From Symsagittifera roscoffensis (lineage: Eukaryota; Xenacoelomorpha; Acoela; Convolutidae), in NCBI RefSeq assembly GCF_963678635.1, contig NC_087067.1:56021964-56085963 (forward strand): a DNA stretch of 64,000 nt, read 5' to 3'. The notes beneath the pieces were generated by a model. It had not been told where the DNA came from. It did not search any database and was given only the letters and a program-made list of their open reading frames with translations. The translations under genes and the position numbers were made by a program. How positions within the stretch are numbered: the first letter of the stretch is position 1; every line of letters starts with the position of its first letter. This document shows positions 60,495 to 64,000 of this stretch, piece after piece.

Positions 60495-60789
60495 GACCCT
60501 TCTGACGCCGCTAGTCTGATGGAAAAATGCTCAAAAGTTCACTCGGAAGCGAATTTGGGGATCCTCATGATCAACTCTCGGACAACTTCCTTCGCACAAC
60601 GGTTGGCCGTACGTGAGACATATCTACCAGAATTATTACAATCGACCACTAAAAACTTCACTTGGATATATTTTTTCGCAGTTAGTCAACCTTATTCGAA
60701 CGGCAATGATAATATTTCAAACACAAAGGAGCATTTGCAAAAGGAAATATCCCAATATGCCGATGTTGTTGTTTTCAACACGCCTGAAG
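60495..60789 (+). CDS. Glycosyltransferase family 31 exon (N-terminal catalytic part)
   Basis: The exon begins after TTGGTTTCAG and reads DPSDAASLMEKCSKVH, then ANLGILMINSRTTSFAQRLA and VRETYLPELL. The hydrophobic strand followed by R-x(3-5)-R-x-T is the opening of the GT31 fold (beta-1,3-galactosyl- or N-acetylglucosaminyltransferases of the Golgi). NFTWIYFFAV and LQKEISQYADVVVFNTPEG follow; the latter matches the conserved E-x3-Y-x-D block. The sequon NFT is present. The exon ends at 60789 (CCTGAAG, then GTACAAAG) in phase 1. The acceptor phase (0) matches the exon at 14975-15295. The unspliced frame would end at 60848. Confidence 0.72.
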
Positions 60790-61034
60790 GTACAAAGATG
60801 ATAGATGGGTCCTTAAAAATATTATTAATTATATCAAATTGTTTTTAGGCAAAATGACTTTTAACAATTTGAAAACTGCCAGCTACAGATCAGTTTTCAG
60901 ATATATCTGATAATTTAAAGAAGAGTCTTAACCGAATTGGGAAGCCTGTTTTTTGTTAGTATATTTTTGAGGTACCCTTATCATTTACGCGCTTGTTTGA
61001 ACTGCCCATCTATCGTATTTCTATCCGGCTGAAG
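60790..61034 (+). other. Intron of the glycosyltransferase gene (245 bp)
   Basis: Starts GTACAAAG and ends CCGGCTGAAG. Joining G at 60789 to GT at 61035 completes one glycine codon and keeps the frame open into the DDD exon. In-frame stops in both flanks (for example TGA at 60998-61000) support removal. Confidence 0.65.
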
Positions 61035-61715
61035 GTTACGATTTAACCCCGCTCAAAATTCTTTCGTCAATGAAGTTAGTTTATTGCTACTGTCCAAAAT
61101 TCGATTATTTTGCTAAATCTGACGACGATACATACACAAGAATCGATAGACTGAACAATGAGCTTCCCAAACTGCAAAAAGAAATAGATGAAACGGCAAT
61201 ACAATTCAATATATATTTAAAGTATCGAAACGCCTCTCTGGCTTCAGAACGTGGGTGGGGGGACGCCCCATATTTTACACAACTTTTAGTTTACTCTCCT
61301 TACACATAATTTTTGAACTTCTCGGTGACTCGGCTCACAGATTTGTTCAAGTCTTGGTGCGATTGTCTCATTTGAAATCTTTATTTCTTTAATTTAACGG
61401 TCATATCTGACCTCCACATTGTTAACATAATCCTAGAAGAAAAAAACTACAAAAAAGAGAACAAAAACGAACATATCAAGTTGAAAACGGAGACTTTTAA
61501 CGGTAAGCGCATTGAAAAAGCCAACAAAAAGGTCGATTCAAAGCTCTATCTGGCGCTAGATAACAAAAAAGCGCCTATTTGCCTAAACAATTACCAAGGT
61601 GAAAGTCCTTTGGATTCGTTTTGCAGAAATTTTAGACTGATCAGAAAGCCAATTGTTACATTTGAATGCCTCAAGGGAAAGATAAAGCTTAGAACAATTT
61701 AGGGGAGCTTTAACG
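60955..61715 (+). repeat. Duplicated block carrying the DDD exon (copy 1)
   Basis: Matches 63240-64000 base for base except for about three substitutions (for example CACAGATTTG against CACAGGTTTG, and CATATCTGACC against CATACCTGACC). Spacing is 2285 bp. Confidence 0.95.
61035..61309 (+). CDS. Glycosyltransferase family 31 exon with DDD motif
   Basis: Reads YDLTPLKILSSMKLVYCYC, then PKFDYFAKSDDDTYTRIDRL and NNELPKLQKEIDE. K-x-DDD-T/V-x-R is the metal/UDP-sugar binding motif of GT31. The DDDT-x-R-(x)-L-(x)-EL pattern is closest, among those I know, to the B3GALT6/galactosyltransferase II branch that acts in glycosaminoglycan linker synthesis, but this is a guess. A sequon NAS lies further on. 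The frame stops at 61307 after GWGDAPYFTQLLVYSPYT, before the conserved C-terminal half of the domain, so either a donor lies within this stretch and later exons are elsewhere, or the gene is truncated. A second, almost identical copy lies at 63320. Confidence 0.7.
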
Positions 61716-62012
61716 GAGATTAACAAGAAATGTGATATAGCCAGCGGAGAAGAAAAATGAATTAGCGATATCTTCATAAACAATCTGAAGAAATACGACT
61801 ACCAAAAAAATTTATAGAAATTTCAATAAAAAAAAGATGAAGCCCTTAACTATGAAGACCTTAACTAAGCCCTAACTAAGGAACAGAGAGTATTAAACTA
61901 TAACAAGATGACCAATAAAAATAAACCGACTGCATGTTATAACTCTGAAAACTATAATTTTGTAAACAGAGAGCCCACAATAGCTGTAAAACGAAGCAAA
62001 CTGAGAAAAAAG
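61481..62012 (+). pseudogene. gag: Gag-like fragment (Ty3/gypsy type)
   Basis: 61481-61702 is open for 73 codons (KTETFNGKRIEKANKKVDSK, then APICLNNYQGESPLDSFCRN, then IRKPIVTFECLKGK). After frame breaks, the text continues with GALTEINKKCDIASGEEK-like and DIFINNLKKYDYQKK-like segments, then ALTKEQRVLNYNKMTNKNK and ACYNSENYNFVNRE, which resembles a lost zinc knuckle (the second Cys is Ser). The order and spacing fit a gag capsid and knuckle. This is a relic, and the family assignment is moderate. Confidence 0.42.
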
Positions 62013-63235
62013 TAAAAAATATCAGTTGTCAAGAATTTTCAGTTATCAAAAAATTTCCTTTGAATTGGCCTGGTGTAAATAAAAATATATGAAGCTTTAG
62101 AAAAAAGTGTTGTAATGAAATCAACGCATAGTCAAAGGCAAAGCAAATTGATAATAAAGAGATCCTGAGAATTTAAGTCAATCGTTACCACCTCAGAAAG
62201 TAAGTCAATCGCTAAAACGGTCGTTTTATACAAAAAATAAGAACATCAACTTTCAAAAAAAACATCAATTTTCCAAAACGAATAAAAACATTAGGCTTAC
62301 ATTCGAGCACTCAAAAAACTGAAAACACAGCAACAGAAACAGATTCATAAGCCCAATTGTTTTGACTTACAAGAAGATAAGCTGATTAAGCTAGCGTTTA
62401 ACACAAGTTCTTAAAGTTGTTTTGCAGAATTTTGGACTCATCAGAAAGCCAATTGTTGCATTTGAAAGGCTCAAGGGAAAAATAAAGCTTGGAACACTTT
62501 ACGGGAGCTTTAACGGAGGTTAACAAGAAATGTGATATAGCCAGCGGAGAAGAAAAATGAATTAGAGATGTCTTCATAAACAATCTGAAGAAATACGACT
62601 ACTAAAAAAAATTGTAGAAATTTCACCACCTTATGAAGCCTAACTAAGCCCTAATTAAAGATCAGAGAGTATTAAACTATCTCAAGATAACAAATAAAAT
62701 TAAACTGACTGCATATTATAACTCTGAAGATAACAATTAGAATTTTGTAAAAAGAGAGACCACAATATCTTTAAAACGATGGAATCTGAGAAAAAAGTAA
62801 GAAATGTCAATTGCCAAGAAACTTCAGTTACCAAAAAAATTCTTTTGGATTGGCCTAGAGTAAATAAATATGTATGAAACTTTAGAAAAATGTGTTGTAA
62901 TGTAATCAACGCATAGTCAAAGGCAAAGCAAATTGATAATAAAGAGATCTTGAGAATTTAAGTCAATCGTTACCACCTCAGAAAGTAAGTCAATCGCTAA
63001 AACGGTCGTTTTATACAAAAAATAAGAACATCAGCTTTCAAAAAAAACATCAATTTTCCAAAACGAATAAAAACATTAGGCTTAAATTCGAGCACTCAAA
63101 AAACTGAAAAAACAGCAACAAAAACAGATTCATAAGCCCAATTGTTTTGACTTATAAAAAGATAAGCTGATTAAGCTAGCGTTTAACACAAGTTCTTAAA
63201 GTTGTTTTGCAGAATTTTGGACTCATCAGAAAGCC
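61621..63235 (+). repeat. Tandem ~0.8-kb repeat carrying the gag-like fragment
   Basis: TTGCAGAA-TTTT-GACT-ATC begins at 61621, 62422 and 63207 (periods 801 and 785). Units share GAAATGTGATATAGCCAGCG, CTTCATAAACAATCTGAAG, AACGCATAGTCAAAGGC and GCCCAATTGTTTTGACTTA. The third unit is cut after about 29 bp, where the duplicated exon block starts at 63240. Identity is about 90% by eye. Confidence 0.9.
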
Positions 63236-63239
63236 ATCA

Positions 63240-64000
63240 GTTAGTATATTTTTGAGGTACCCTTATCATTTACGCGCTTGTTTGAACTGCCCATCTATCG
63301 TATTTCTATCCGGCTGAAGGTTACGATTTAACCCCGCTCAAAATTCTTTCGTCAATGAAGTTAGTTTATTGCTACTGTCCAAAATTCGATTATTTTGCTA
63401 AATCTGACGACGATACATACACAAGAATCGATAGACTGAACAATGAGCTTCCCAAACTGCAAAAAGAAATAGATGAAACGGCAATACAATTCAATATATA
63501 TTTAAAGTATCGAAACGCCTCTCTGGCTTCAGAACGTGGGTGGGGGGACGCCCCATATTTTACACAACTTTTAGTTTACTCTCCTTACACATAATTTTTG
63601 AACTTCTCGGTGACTCGGCTCACAGGTTTGTTCAAGTCTTGGTGCGATTGTCTCATTTGAAATCTTTATTTCTTTAATTTAACGGTCATACCTGACCTCC
63701 ACATTGTTAACATAATCCTAGAAGAAAAAAACTACAAAAAAGAGAACAAAAACGAACATATCAAGTTGAAAACGGAGACTTTTAACGGTAAGCGCATTGA
63801 AAAAGCCAACAAAAAGGTCGATTCAAAGCTCTATCTGGCGCTAGATAACAAAAAAGCGCCTATTTGCCTAAACAATTACCAAGGTGAAAGTCCTTTGGAT
63901 TCGTTTTGCAGAAATTTTAGACTGATCAGAAAGCCAATTGTTACATTTGAATGCCTCAAGGGAAAGATAAAGCTTAGAACAATTTAGGGGAGCTTCAACG
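63240..64000 (+). repeat. Duplicated block carrying the DDD exon (copy 2, runs off the window)
   Basis: Second copy of 60955-61715. It includes the same acceptor (GCTGAAG then GTTACG), the same 3' exon text and the same gag-like frame (63766-63987). It does not include the preceding exon (60495-60789), so it is an extra exon rather than a second gene, at least within the window. Confidence 0.95.
63320..63594 (+). pseudogene. Second copy of the glycosyltransferase DDD exon
   Basis: Protein-identical to 61035-61309 over the whole exon, with the acceptor AG at 63318-63319 intact. With no first catalytic exon of its own nearby, it is either an unused duplicate, an alternative exon of the same phase, or an assembly duplicate. 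Including both exons in one transcript would hit the stop of the first. Confidence 0.6.

Overview
This window comes from an AT-rich animal genome, probably an invertebrate. I cannot name the species. It holds no prokaryotic operons, rRNA or recognisable tRNA. The evidence for an animal is spliced exons of a Golgi-type glycosyltransferase, two different Ty3/gypsy-class LTR retroelements (one with an envelope-like third gene), small palindromic transposons and two long satellite arrays. Repeats occupy most of the 64 kb.

Layout. 1-3.3 kb: no recognised gene; a degenerate ~15-bp minisatellite at 1.93-2.65 kb. 3347-10376: element 1, a complete but decayed Ty3/gypsy retrotransposon with matching LTRs, a TTTTT target-site duplication, a tRNA-Ser-like primer site, gag, protease, RT, RNase H, integrase and a C-terminal reading frame. 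10.98-12.29 kb: an inverted LTR-like fragment abutting a TIR element whose ends carry CCCGGGTTGACC. 12.79-14.53 kb: three to four copies of a hairpin-ended repeat. 14975-15295: a probable first coding exon of a type II membrane protein, ending in a good splice donor. 15553-17232: a second TIR element with a gypsy RT fragment inside it. 17549-37128: a strongly A/C-skewed region bounded by ~0.7-kb direct repeats and holding gag, pol and env-like genes full of stop codons (element 2), with a 441-bp inverted duplication inside the env-like part. 37.1-40.5 kb: no gene; a 94-bp tandem duplication, TAATCGATTA boxes, and a C20 tract beside a G-rich quadruplex-type stretch. 40560-51588: 11 kb of 77/80-bp satellite with higher-order duplications, closed by a perfect hairpin. 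51.73-59.3 kb: a second satellite with a ~1.12-kb unit made of half a TIR element plus its flank. 60495-61309: two further coding exons of a family-31 glycosyltransferase (beta-1,3-galactosyltransferase type, DDD motif). 61.4-64 kb: tandem gag-like fragments and a near-identical second copy of the last exon that runs off the window.

How it fits together. The exon at 14975-15295 (short cytoplasmic tail, one membrane segment, stem with an N-glycosylation site) ends in phase 0, and the glycosyltransferase exon at 60495 begins in phase 0. The simplest reading is one Golgi glycosyltransferase gene whose first intron is about 45 kb and contains element 2 and both satellites. This link is inference and needs a transcript. 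The most unusual structures are the 19.6-kb retrovirus-like unit with a built-in hairpin, the satellite derived from a TIR element, and the recently duplicated exon.
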